From: Ekhidna sp964289745
Lineage (GTDB): Bacteria > Bacteroidota > Bacteroidia > Cytophagales > Cyclobacteriaceae
NCBI GenBank assembly: GCA_964289745.1
Contig: CAXYMM010000001.1
Location: 1,736,001 to 1,800,000, forward strand
Direction of reading: 5' to 3'
Length of the DNA stretch: 64,000 nt
Numbering within the stretch: position 1 is the first letter of the stretch; the number at the start of each line of letters is the position of its first letter. Below are positions 43,714 to 51,563 of this stretch, piece by piece. Under the pieces are notes generated by a model, which ran no database searches, was not told where the DNA came from, and worked only from the letters and a program-made list of their open reading frames with translations. The position numbers were made by a program, and so were the translations under genes.

Positions 43714-43810
43714 TCACCGCCACCCTTTTTTTATGCGCTCCAAATGGGATTGCCTAGCCGTTTTAGGGAAAAACAACGCCCAAACCCCATTCTACGAGCC
43801 TGGGCGGTGA
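43714..43810. other. Inverted repeat between convergent genes
   Basis: TCACCGCC (43714-43721) and GGCGGTGA (43803-43810) are exact complements, with inner partly complementary segments (CAAATGGGATT and CAAACCCCATT) between. T-runs follow at 43725-43732 and 43814-43820. It lies between the convergent DUF5916 and LRR genes and could act as a two-way terminator. The loop is long, so support is modest. Confidence 0.35.
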
Positions 43811-43819
43811 TGCGCTTTT

Positions 43820-45425
43820 TTACTTACACGCTTCTGTTTGAAATTTTACTTTTTGGGGATCATAATTAAAGGCCTGCGACGCTGCTGGAACAGGTAACTG
43901 ATCCACTTGCACACAGACTGAATTAGAGTTATTACTTAAATTTAATTCAGTCAGCTTATCGTTATTCCCATTCGCCAAATTAACTTTTGTCAAGGCATTG
44001 TTTTGTAAATTAAGCACAGTAAGTGCCGTGTTTTTAGAAACATCGATAGCTGTTAATTGATTGTTACTTAAATTAAGCTCAGTAAGTGCGGTGTTTTGAG
44101 AAACATCGATGGCTGTTAATTGATTGTTATCTAAACTAAGATTAGTAAGTGCGGTGTTGTTGGAAACATCGATGGCTGTTAATTGGTTGTTGTTTAAACC
44201 AAGCTCAATAAGTGCGGTGTTCTTGGACACATCCAGTGCTGTTAATTGGTTGTCAAATAAACTAAGCTTGGTAAGTGCGGTATTTTGAGAAACATCGATG
44301 ATTGTTAATTGATTGGTACTTAAATCAAGTTTAGTAAGCGCAGTGTTTTGAGAAACATCGATGGCTATTATTTTATTGAAAGAAAGAATAAGTCCAGCAA
44401 TGTTAGTAAAATATTCAATTCCGGTAAAGTCTTTAACAATGAGAATATCAATTTCACCTGTATATGCTTGGGCTTCCAAAAGTGAAATTTCCCCATCGCC
44501 ATTGGCATCAATGCTTATCGTATCTCCATTGACGTCAAGGTCTTTCGTATCGAGTAATCCGGCTTTAAAGCTATCACCCGGGATCTCAATTAATTTATCT
44601 ACTAAAACCGTAAACGTGGCTGTGGTCGTTACTCCGCCTACTGTTGCCTGTATTTCACCGGTAAGTTCTTTATTCGTATCATAAACAAAGGCACTTGCAT
44701 CGGCTATCACCATTTTATTTCCGTCCAGAGCAATGGCACCTGCCGGGCTTTGGCTCGTAATCGAATAAACGGGCGTTTCTTCCGCATTGGCTACGGTCGC
44801 CACAATCTCCCCGATCAGGGTGCCTTTGGGGCTGTTTTCCAATATAACTAATTGAGACAAATCCCCTATGGCGATGGAAATGGCATCCTCAACGGTTACC
44901 GTTGCGGTTTTATCCGCCGAGCCGCCTGCATTTGTAGCGGTAAGTTTTACCGTATAGGTACTGTCTTTCGTGTAGGTATGCGTGGGGTTTTCTTCTGTGG
45001 ATTTGCTTCCATCGCCAAAGTCCCAAGCGTAGCTGGTAGCGTTTTTTGAGGTGTTTTTAAAGGTTACCGCCCCTGCTGTGCCTTGGGTAAAGGTAAAGTC
45101 GGCAACTACTTGGGTGTCGACCGGGTCGACCTTATCATCTTTCTTGCAACTCCATAAGACGGTGGCTACGCACAGGGCGGCAAGTAGAAAGGTTTTTGAT
45201 TTGATTTGATTTGATTTGATTTGATTTGATTTGATTTGATTTGATTTGATTTGATTTGATTTGATTTGATTTGATTTGATTTGATTTGATTTGATTTGAT
45301 TTGATTTGATTTGATTTGATTTGATTTGATTTGATTTGATTTGATTTGATTTGATTTGATTTGATTTGATTATTCATCAATTCAAAATTTTTCGTTTCGC
45401 TTTTTGTTAAGTTTAAATTTTCCAT
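43820..45425 (-). CDS. Phase-variable LRR/PKD surface lipoprotein, OFF here
   Basis: Translation from the only usable start region (ATG 45425) runs through a 35-copy 5-bp repeat and then goes out of frame, ending after 96 residues. In the correct frame, just after the repeat, lies a lipoprotein signal (FLLAALCVATVLWSCKKDD), a PKD-like domain (AVTFKNTSKNATSYAWDFGDG), a cadherin-like domain, a calcium-type loop DANGDGEIS, and at least seven leucine-rich repeats of 21 residues (NTALTxLxLxxNQLTxIDVS). That frame is closed upstream by TGA at 45374-45376 and has no ATG/GTG/TTG start. Gain of one 5-bp unit or loss of two restores a protein of about 536 residues. The product should be a surface-exposed adhesin-like lipoprotein. 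Confidence 0.8.
44041..44418 (-). repeat. Six tandem 63-bp LRR-coding repeats
   Basis: The segment CATCGATGGCTGTTAATTG or a close variant recurs at 44041, 44104, 44167, 44230, 44293 and 44356, exactly 63 bp apart, each encoding one 21-residue leucine-rich repeat. High identity between units suggests recent expansion or homogenisation by recombination; adding or losing a unit keeps the frame. Confidence 0.85.
45196..45370. repeat. (TTGAT)35 pentanucleotide microsatellite
   Basis: Thirty-five uninterrupted copies of TTGAT (175 bp) on the + strand; as read by the LRR gene they give ATCAA units and the peptide repeat NQIKS. The unit is not a multiple of three, so each gained or lost copy shifts the frame of the downstream lipoprotein. 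The tract lies between the gene's start codon and its signal peptide. Such tracts mutate by slipped-strand mispairing. Confidence 0.95.
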
Positions 45426-45642
45426 TTTGGTATTTATTTAATTGATTAAGATATTAAAACACAAGAATAAAGGTATTGGATCGTATTTGCAAATAAATTC
45501 AAAAAAAATATGGTTTTTTTTGATGATCGGGCTTAAAAAACACTAAAAGCAAGCGGTATGTGGCTTATTTCAGTCCCTTAATCCAACTAAAGTGATCTGA
45601 GGTCATTTAAAAAAATAGTGTGTTTAGGGCTTCCTTTTTCGC

Positions 45643-45650
45643 TAGCTTTG
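45643..45650 (+). promoter_or_regulatory. Possible -7 promoter element
   Basis: TAGCTTTG is an exact match to TAnnTTTG, 29 bp before the cystathionine beta-synthase start. No clear TTTG is found 19-20 nt upstream. Confidence 0.4.
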
Positions 45651-45679
45651 AGCCGAGTTATATTCCTAATTAAAAGTGA

Positions 45680-47053
45680 ATGAAGTACCTTAATAATATT
45701 ACGGACGGTATCGGAAATACCCCGCTTGTTAAACTAAATAAAGTGACGGAAGGAATTAAAGGGACCGTGCTTGTGAAAGTGGAGTATTTCAATCCGGGCA
45801 ACTCTGTAAAAGATCGTATCGCGCTCAAAATGATTGAAGATGCGGAGGATCAGGGCATATTAAAACCGGGCGGTACTATTATTGAAGGCACCTCTGGAAA
45901 TACGGGAATGGGTTTGGCGTTGGTAGCCATTGCCAAGGGGTATAAATGTATTTTTACCCTATCCGACAAGCAGAGCAAAGAAAAAATAGATATTTTGAGG
46001 GCGGTGGGTGCAGAAGTAATTGTTTGTCCTACCCATGTGCCACCCGAAGACCCTCGATCTTACTATTCGGTGGCAAAAAAAATGAATGCAGACATTCCCA
46101 ATTCATTCTATCCCAATCAATATGACAATAGATCCAATACCAAAGCCCATTATGACACCACAGGGCCTGAAATTTGGCGAGATACAGACAGGAAAGTGAC
46201 CCACTATGTAGCAGGGATGGGCACAGGAGGCACCATTAGCGGCACCTCAAAATACCTGAAAGAACAGAACCCGGATCTGATTACCATTGGAGTTGACTCT
46301 TATGGCTCCGTTTTTAAGAAGTATAAAGAGACAGGCGTATTCGATGCGAAAGAAATCTACCCCTATATGACAGAAGGCATCGGTGAAGATATCTTGCCTG
46401 CCAATGTCGATTTTGATACGATTGATCAAATTGTAAAAGTGACCGATAAAGATGCTGCGATCATGACTAGGGTACTTGCACGGGAAGAAGGGTTGTTTAT
46501 AGGTTGGTCATGTGGTGCGGCCGTTTTTGGTGCGTTGGAATATGCCCGTGAAAACCTGAAAGAAGAAGATGTAATGGTGATCATTTTGCCTGATCATGGC
46601 ACGAGGTATTTAGGCAAAGTCTACAATGATGATTGGATGAAGGATCACGGCTTTCTGGAGGAGTCCTCTTTTGCTACGGCCCTCGATATCATCGAGAGCA
46701 GAAATGGGTCATCTCCATTGCTGGCAATTGAACATGACCTTAAAATTGGCGAGGCCATTAAGTATATGAATGCAAAAGGGGTCGACCAAGCCCCCGTTAA
46801 AAACGGGGAGGAGTTTGTGGGCAGCATCTCGGATAGTAAAATTTTGGCAAGCTTGATAGATAACCCAGAATTAAAAGAAAAAACGGTGGCAGGAGTGATG
46901 GACGGTGGTTTTCAGTTTGTTTCCCCTCATGAAACAGTAGACGTAATGTCTTCCATGCTGGGAAGAGCGCAAAAGGCACTTTTGGTAAGAGACGAATCCA
47001 ACAAAGTACACATCATTACACAGAGCGATCTTTTGGTAGCTTTCACGAATTAA
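45680..47053 (+). CDS. Cystathionine beta-synthase-type PLP enzyme with CBS pair
   Basis: A 457-residue enzyme. The N-terminal ~330 residues are a fold-II PLP domain (DGIGNTPLVKLNKV; PLP Lys in FNPGNSVKDRIALKM; EGTSGNTGMGLALVAIA; GMGTGGTISGTSKYL). The C-terminal ~120 residues are two CBS motifs (IGEAIKYMNAKGVDQAPV; VMDGGFQFVSPHETVDVM). This layout is that of eukaryotic-type cystathionine beta-synthase, which makes cystathionine from homocysteine and serine; cysteine synthase activity is an alternative. It has its own terminator and seems monocistronic. Confidence 0.88.
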   Translation: MKYLNNITDGIGNTPLVKLNKVTEGIKGTVLVKVEYFNPGNSVKDRIALKMIEDAEDQGILKPGGTIIEGTSGNTGMGLALVAIAKGYKCIFTLSDKQSKEKIDILRAVGAEVIVCPTHVPPEDPRSYYSVAKKMNADIPNSFYPNQYDNRSNTKAHYDTTGPEIWRDTDRKVTHYVAGMGTGGTISGTSKYLKEQNPDLITIGVDSYGSVFKKYKETGVFDAKEIYPYMTEGIGEDILPANVDFDTIDQIVKVTDKDAAIMTRVLAREEGLFIGWSCGAAVFGALEYARENLKEEDVMVIILPDHGTRYLGKVYNDDWMKDHGFLEESSFATALDIIESRNGSSPLLAIEHDLKIGEAIKYMNAKGVDQAPVKNGEEFVGSISDSKILASLIDNPELKEKTVAGVMDGGFQFVSPHETVDVMSSMLGRAQKALLVRDESNKVHIITQSDLLVAFTN

Positions 47054-47099
47054 TTAGATTTGATGAAACCTTTAAATTTATTTATCACTCTTTACTTGC

Positions 47100-47130
47100 A
47101 TCCCGGCATTCGTGTCGGGATTTTTATTTT
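47100..47130 (+). terminator. Intrinsic terminator after CBS gene
   Basis: ATCCCGGCA and TGTCGGGAT pair as a 9-bp stem (one G-U) around a TTCG tetraloop (47100-47121) and are followed by TTTTATTTT. It lies 46 bp after the cystathionine beta-synthase stop and separates that gene from the nuo operon. Confidence 0.85.
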
Positions 47131-47161
47131 AAGAAATACTAAACGGAGTTAATTTCGTGGT

Positions 47162-48163
47162 GTGGTTTCATTCTTTTTTTACCTCATTTTTCTTTTGCTC
47201 TTCGTGGTAGTCGCCGTATATGCAGAACGAAAAACCGCTGCTTTTATCCAGAGTAGGCTTGGCCCTATGGAAGTAGGGCCTAAAGGCATCTTACAGACAG
47301 TAGCCGATTTGCTCAAAATGCTCCAAAAAGAAGATGTAAAAGCCTGGGCAATCGATAAGACTCCCTTTATGATTGCCCCAATTATTGTTTTTGTCGCGGT
47401 CTTTGCCGGATACGCAGTTTTACCAATAAATTCGCAGGTGCCTGGCTCAATGCTGGAAAGTGGGCTTTTCTTTCTTTTGGCGATTGTCTCGTTGGATGTG
47501 CTTGGAATTTTAATGGCAGGATGGGCATCTAATAATAAGTACAGCCTTTTTGGGGCAATGCGATCGGTAGCTCAACTTGTTTCTTATGAAATACCCTTGG
47601 GGCTCAGCATCCTGAGCGTAGTGATCGTAACCGGAACGCTTAATTTACAAGAAATAAGTTTTTCACAAAGTGGCAATGGAATACTATCTTGGAACATTAT
47701 AAAACACCCCCTTTTGGTTATTTCTTTTGTGATTTTTTTTATATCCGGTCTCGCAGAAGCCAACCGAACACCTTTCGACCTTCCCGAATCTGAATCAGAA
47801 TTGATAGGAGGGTACCACACCGAATATTCAGGATTTAGATGGGGTATTTTTATGCTTTCGGAGTATGGCATGATGCTGCTTATTTCTTTGCTCGGCTCTA
47901 CTTTGTTTTTTGGTGGGTGGAATTCGCCACTTCCAAACATCGGTGGCTTGAAGTTTTACGAGCTAACCTCTGGAATGCTGTGGGGCACCGGGTGGCTACT
48001 AGGAAAAGCAATGGTATTAATTTTTATCCAAATGTGGGTGCGGTGGACCTTGCCAAGGTTGAGAGTAGATCAGCTAATGAGTCTATCGTGGAAATATTTA
48101 ACCCCGATTGCGATATTGATGTTGTTTTTATGTGCCATTTGGAAATGGTGGTTAATCAACTAA
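47162..48163 (+). CDS. nuoH: NADH-quinone oxidoreductase subunit H
   Basis: A 333-residue, eight-helix subunit at the junction of the arms of complex I, where quinone is bound. VYAERKTAAFIQSRLGPMEVG, GILQTVADLLKMLQKEDV, and the acidic GLAEANRTPFDLPESESELIGGYHTEYSG region are family signatures (given in parts). The start is GTG; an in-frame stop lies just upstream. It is the first gene of a seven-gene operon with 1-8-bp overlaps. Confidence 0.94.
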   Translation: MVSFFFYLIFLLLFVVVAVYAERKTAAFIQSRLGPMEVGPKGILQTVADLLKMLQKEDVKAWAIDKTPFMIAPIIVFVAVFAGYAVLPINSQVPGSMLESGLFFLLAIVSLDVLGILMAGWASNNKYSLFGAMRSVAQLVSYEIPLGLSILSVVIVTGTLNLQEISFSQSGNGILSWNIIKHPLLVISFVIFFISGLAEANRTPFDLPESESELIGGYHTEYSGFRWGIFMLSEYGMMLLISLLGSTLFFGGWNSPLPNIGGLKFYELTSGMLWGTGWLLGKAMVLIFIQMWVRWTLPRLRVDQLMSLSWKYLTPIAILMLFLCAIWKWWLIN

Positions 48164-48867
48164 TGGGTTATTTATCAAACATATCTCAAAGCATACTAAG
48201 CATTGCCAAAGGCATGTCGCTCTCCATTTCTTACTTTTTGGATGCGAGGAAGAAACGACCCATTGAGTACCTCGATGACGATAACTATTATAAAAAGGCA
48301 GCGGGTATTTTTACCGTTCAATACCCGAAAGAGTCAATCCCCGTCCCAGACAATGGTCGATACCTTCTGCATAATGAGATAGATGATTGTATCGTCTGCG
48401 ACAAGTGTGCGAAAATTTGCCCTGTAGATTGTATTGACATTGAACCCGTGCGAGCTACGGAAGCTTATGGAAAAACTTCAGACGGAACTCCGCTCCGCAT
48501 TTACCCAGCAAAATTTGATATCGATATGTCAAAATGTTGCTTTTGTGGATTGTGTACTGTTGTATGCCCTACAGAATGCCTCACGATGACGAAAGAATAT
48601 GACTTTAGTACGACTGATATCTTGGATCATAATTTTTCCTTTAGTAAAATGAGTGAAAAGGAAATTGAGGAGAAGAAGCTCGAACTCGAGAATTTCAGGA
48701 AAGAGGAGGCAACACCTGCAAAATCTTTTGAAAATAAATCAAATAAGATGGAATCGCTAAAACCTGTTTTTAAGCCTAAGGTGCCGCCCCTTAAGACTAA
48801 AGTCTCTGCGACAGATGAAAAGCCAACAAAACCTATCATTAAGGTCAAAATCCCTAAAAAGAAATGA
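48163..48867 (+). CDS. nuoI: NADH-quinone oxidoreductase subunit I
   Basis: A 234-residue ferredoxin-like subunit. Two [4Fe-4S] motifs are seen: CIVCDKCAKICPVDCI and CCFCGLCTVVCPTECL, which hold clusters N6a and N6b. I choose the ATG at 48163 (MGYLSNISQSILSIAKGMS), which overlaps the nuoH stop by 1 bp; longer in-frame starts lie inside nuoH. The last ~65 residues are a Lys/Pro-rich tail (KPKVPPLKTKVSA) beyond the usual NuoI end. Confidence 0.94.
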   Translation: MGYLSNISQSILSIAKGMSLSISYFLDARKKRPIEYLDDDNYYKKAAGIFTVQYPKESIPVPDNGRYLLHNEIDDCIVCDKCAKICPVDCIDIEPVRATEAYGKTSDGTPLRIYPAKFDIDMSKCCFCGLCTVVCPTECLTMTKEYDFSTTDILDHNFSFSKMSEKEIEEKKLELENFRKEEATPAKSFENKSNKMESLKPVFKPKVPPLKTKVSATDEKPTKPIIKVKIPKKK

Positions 48868-49358
48868 TGCAATTGCTGTTCGTTTTTATTGGGACAATTG
48901 TTTTAGTGGGGCTGGCGACTATCGTTTTGTCCAAAAACGTAGCCCATGTAATATATGCACTGGCATTAACCTTGATTGGAATTGCGGGGGTATATGTGCT
49001 GATGAATGCAGAGCTATTGGCTGTTGTTCAAATCATGATTTACGCAGGGGGTGTTGTCATTTTCCTGTCGTTTGGAATTATGCTTACAAATAGACTTAGG
49101 GGAGAGAAGATTACTTCAGAATCGGGCAATAAAATTTTGGCAGCTATTGTGGCCATTTGGTTCTTTTCAGGTGCCATCTATTTGATAGAAACGACAACTT
49201 TCCCTCCATTGCCAGTTGCAACTCCGCAAAGACAGGTAGAAAAAATAGGGCTTTCCTTTTTTACAGAACACATCGTCGCTTTTGAGCTTATTGCCTTCAT
49301 ACTTTTGGTTGCATTAGTAGGGTCATCCTTTTTAGCTAAAATGTCTTCCGATGAGTGA
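48864..49358 (+). CDS. nuoJ: NADH-quinone oxidoreductase subunit J
   Basis: A 164-residue membrane subunit with five helices. LSKNVAHVIYALALTLIGIAG and ELLAVVQIMIYAGGVVIFLSF are the NuoJ signatures; the latter contains the pi-bulge helix region important for coupling. It overlaps nuoI by 4 bp (ATGA) and nuoK by 8 bp. Confidence 0.94.
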   Translation: MMQLLFVFIGTIVLVGLATIVLSKNVAHVIYALALTLIGIAGVYVLMNAELLAVVQIMIYAGGVVIFLSFGIMLTNRLRGEKITSESGNKILAAIVAIWFFSGAIYLIETTTFPPLPVATPQRQVEKIGLSFFTEHIVAFELIAFILLVALVGSSFLAKMSSDE

Positions 49359-49662
49359 GTGGACAACTCGTTATTTTCTTTATTTAGTCGCACTTTTGAT
49401 GAGTGTGGGCATCTATGTCGTCCTTTCAAAGCGAAATCTTATTTTTATATTGATAGGAGTAGAGTTGCTGCTAAACGCAGGCAATCTACTTTTGGCATTC
49501 TTTTCACAGTATGATGTTCGTCTGGATGGGCAGGTTTTCGCTATCTTTTCTGTGGTGCTTACTGTATGTGAAGTCGCTATTGCTTTGGCTATCCTCCTCA
49601 ATATTTATAGGCATCAGAAAGTATCTAACTTAGACGAATTACAAGAGGTGAGGAATGAATAG
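49351..49662 (+). CDS. nuoK: NADH-quinone oxidoreductase subunit K
   Basis: A 103-residue, three-helix subunit. RNLIFILIGVELLLNAGNLLL carries the conserved membrane Glu of helix 2 and AIFSVVLTVCEVAIALAILL the Glu of helix 3, both needed for proton transfer. It overlaps nuoJ and nuoL by 8 bp each. Confidence 0.95.
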   Translation: MSEWTTRYFLYLVALLMSVGIYVVLSKRNLIFILIGVELLLNAGNLLLAFFSQYDVRLDGQVFAIFSVVLTVCEVAIALAILLNIYRHQKVSNLDELQEVRNE

Positions 49663-51556
49663 CGTTTTTCTTATCATATTCATGTTATTCATACCTCTTG
49701 TTAGTGGTGTTGCAGAATACGTATTTAAAAAGGGAGGTCTAATGCTTTTGTTGGGAGTAGGGACTTCGTTTCTATGTACTATTTTCCTTCTGTTCGAATT
49801 AGACGAGCCACTCGTTATTAATTGGTACTGGATAAAAGCGATTGAATTTTCGATTTTACTCGACCGCATCTCGCTCCTCCTTATTGCCTTAGTGGCATTT
49901 ATCTCGCTTCTCGTAACCCTTTTCTCCACCAAGTACATGGAGCAAGAAGCTGGCAAAAGCAGGTATTTCGCCTTTCTTGGATTCTTTATTTTTTCGATGA
50001 TCGGACTTTTGTTGTCCAACCACCTTTTGCTATTCTTTCTATTTTGGGAGCTGGTAGGGGTAGCCTCTTACCTTCTTATTGGGTTTTGGTATCAGAGGGA
50101 AAGAGTCCCTTCCTCGGCAAGAACAGCCTTTATGGTTAATCGTGTCGCAGACGCCTGCCTTTTGGCTGGCATCCTATTACTTTTTGGAAAAGATGAGGTT
50201 TTATTGTTTTCGGGTGAGGTATCAAATTGGCCTTTTTTAGCTTCTACTCTTATTGTAATCGGGGCTTTTGGAAAGTCGGCGCAATTTCCCTTTTCTGCAT
50301 GGTTGCTCAAAGCGATGGTTGGTCCTACGCCAGTTTCTGCATTAATTCATGCTGCCACCATGGTAGTAGCAGGAGTATACTTACTGATACGCGTTTCGCC
50401 TCATTTTCCCTCTGAGGTGCTAAATTTTCTGACTATTGTAGGAGGCATTACTGCCTTCTATGCTGCCATTTGTGCGATTTTGCAGCATGATATCAAACAA
50501 GTATTGGCATTTTCCACAATTTCGCAGCTGGGCTACATGATGCTGGGAGTGGGGGTAGGATCGCCAGATGCTTCCATATTTCATTTAATTACACATGCAT
50601 TTTTTAAGGCTGGCCTTTTTTTAAGTTCTGCATTAATTATCGATTTTATGCACAACTTTAAAGTGAATGACGTGCAGGACATGAGATGCATGGGGGGGTT
50701 GAAAGATAAAATCCCTAAAATCTTCTATTCATTTTTGGTTTTTGGAATGGCACTGGCTGGGTTGCCTTTATTTTCAGGTTTCTTGTCTAAAGAGGGTATT
50801 TTATTAGGTATTTGGAATTTTGCAATCGAGAATGGAACGTGGGCTTATTTAGTTGCAAGCGCGGTTATTTTTACTGTTTTCCTTACTTCTTTTTATGTGG
50901 GCAGGATAATATTGCTCGTCTTTTTTGGGCAGAGTAGGTTCGAAGAAAAAACGTCACACACGGTAAGGCACGATAAGATGAACGTTCCTCTTTTTACATT
51001 AGCCACTTTTTCAATTTTTGTTTTTTTTAATTTTAATCCGCTGGGTCATTCCAGTTGGTTGATATCATATTTAGGTTTTGAAGCATCGAATTTAGCAGAT
51101 AGCCTTATTCCTTTTTTGTCAATTCTGATGGCAATAGTAGGATTGCTACTATCTGTTTTATTTTTTAAGCCAGGTGCAAAATGCGCAAGGGCTTACGCAG
51201 AAGTACCAAATGCCAAATCTGGCATACAGCTATTTGTCACAGATGGGTTTTTCCTCGGTCTGTTTTATAATAAATTCGGAATTTTTGTTCAAAAAGTGGC
51301 GTATGGATTAAGTAAAATCGACACGAAAGTAATAGACAGGTCTTTACACCTGGGCTCTTATACCCTCGTGGTAGGGTCGAAAGTACTCTCGTTATTTGAT
51401 CGTTTTCTTATTGATGGATCAGTAAATCTTATTGCTTCTCTATCTTCCTTTATTGGAAAAAGACTAGCTGGAATCAGCTCAAAAAAGGGTCAAATACAAA
51501 TCTTTTGGCTGCTCGTTCTTCTAATTTTGTTTTTAGTCAATATCATCGTTTTTTAG
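49655..51556 (+). CDS. nuoL: NADH-quinone oxidoreductase subunit L
   Basis: A 633-residue antiporter-like subunit at the far end of the membrane arm, with the C-terminal lateral helix. FLFWELVGVASYLLIGFWY has the key Glu; GKSAQFPFSAWLLKAMVGPTPVSALIHAATMV (in pieces GKSAQFPFSAWLL, GPTPVSALIHAATMV) and HALFAF-like HAFFKAGLFLSSA carry the central Lys/His of the proton channel. The start overlaps nuoK by 8 bp; 7 bp separate it from nuoM. Confidence 0.95.
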   Translation: MNSVFLIIFMLFIPLVSGVAEYVFKKGGLMLLLGVGTSFLCTIFLLFELDEPLVINWYWIKAIEFSILLDRISLLLIALVAFISLLVTLFSTKYMEQEAGKSRYFAFLGFFIFSMIGLLLSNHLLLFFLFWELVGVASYLLIGFWYQRERVPSSARTAFMVNRVADACLLAGILLLFGKDEVLLFSGEVSNWPFLASTLIVIGAFGKSAQFPFSAWLLKAMVGPTPVSALIHAATMVVAGVYLLIRVSPHFPSEVLNFLTIVGGITAFYAAICAILQHDIKQVLAFSTISQLGYMMLGVGVGSPDASIFHLITHAFFKAGLFLSSALIIDFMHNFKVNDVQDMRCMGGLKDKIPKIFYSFLVFGMALAGLPLFSGFLSKEGILLGIWNFAIENGTWAYLVASAVIFTVFLTSFYVGRIILLVFFGQSRFEEKTSHTVRHDKMNVPLFTLATFSIFVFFNFNPLGHSSWLISYLGFEASNLADSLIPFLSILMAIVGLLLSVLFFKPGAKCARAYAEVPNAKSGIQLFVTDGFFLGLFYNKFGIFVQKVAYGLSKIDTKVIDRSLHLGSYTLVVGSKVLSLFDRFLIDGSVNLIASLSSFIGKRLAGISSKKGQIQIFWLLVLLILFLVNIIVF

Positions 51557-51563
51557 CGTCCCA

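Noticed and set aside
44041..44418. CRISPR or mobile-element repeats
   Set aside because: The 63-bp units are in-frame leucine-rich repeat codons inside a gene, with no unique spacers.
45196..45370. CRISPR-like array
   Set aside because: The unit is only 5 bp with no spacers; it is a simple microsatellite.
45484..45495. 12-bp palindrome TATTTGCAAATA as an operator
   Set aside because: AT-rich palindromes of this length are frequent by chance, and no second copy or regulator gene is nearby.
47839..48162. Longer NuoI start inside nuoH
   Set aside because: The upstream part is in the wrong frame of nuoH and has no NuoI resemblance; ATG 48163 is coupled to the nuoH stop.
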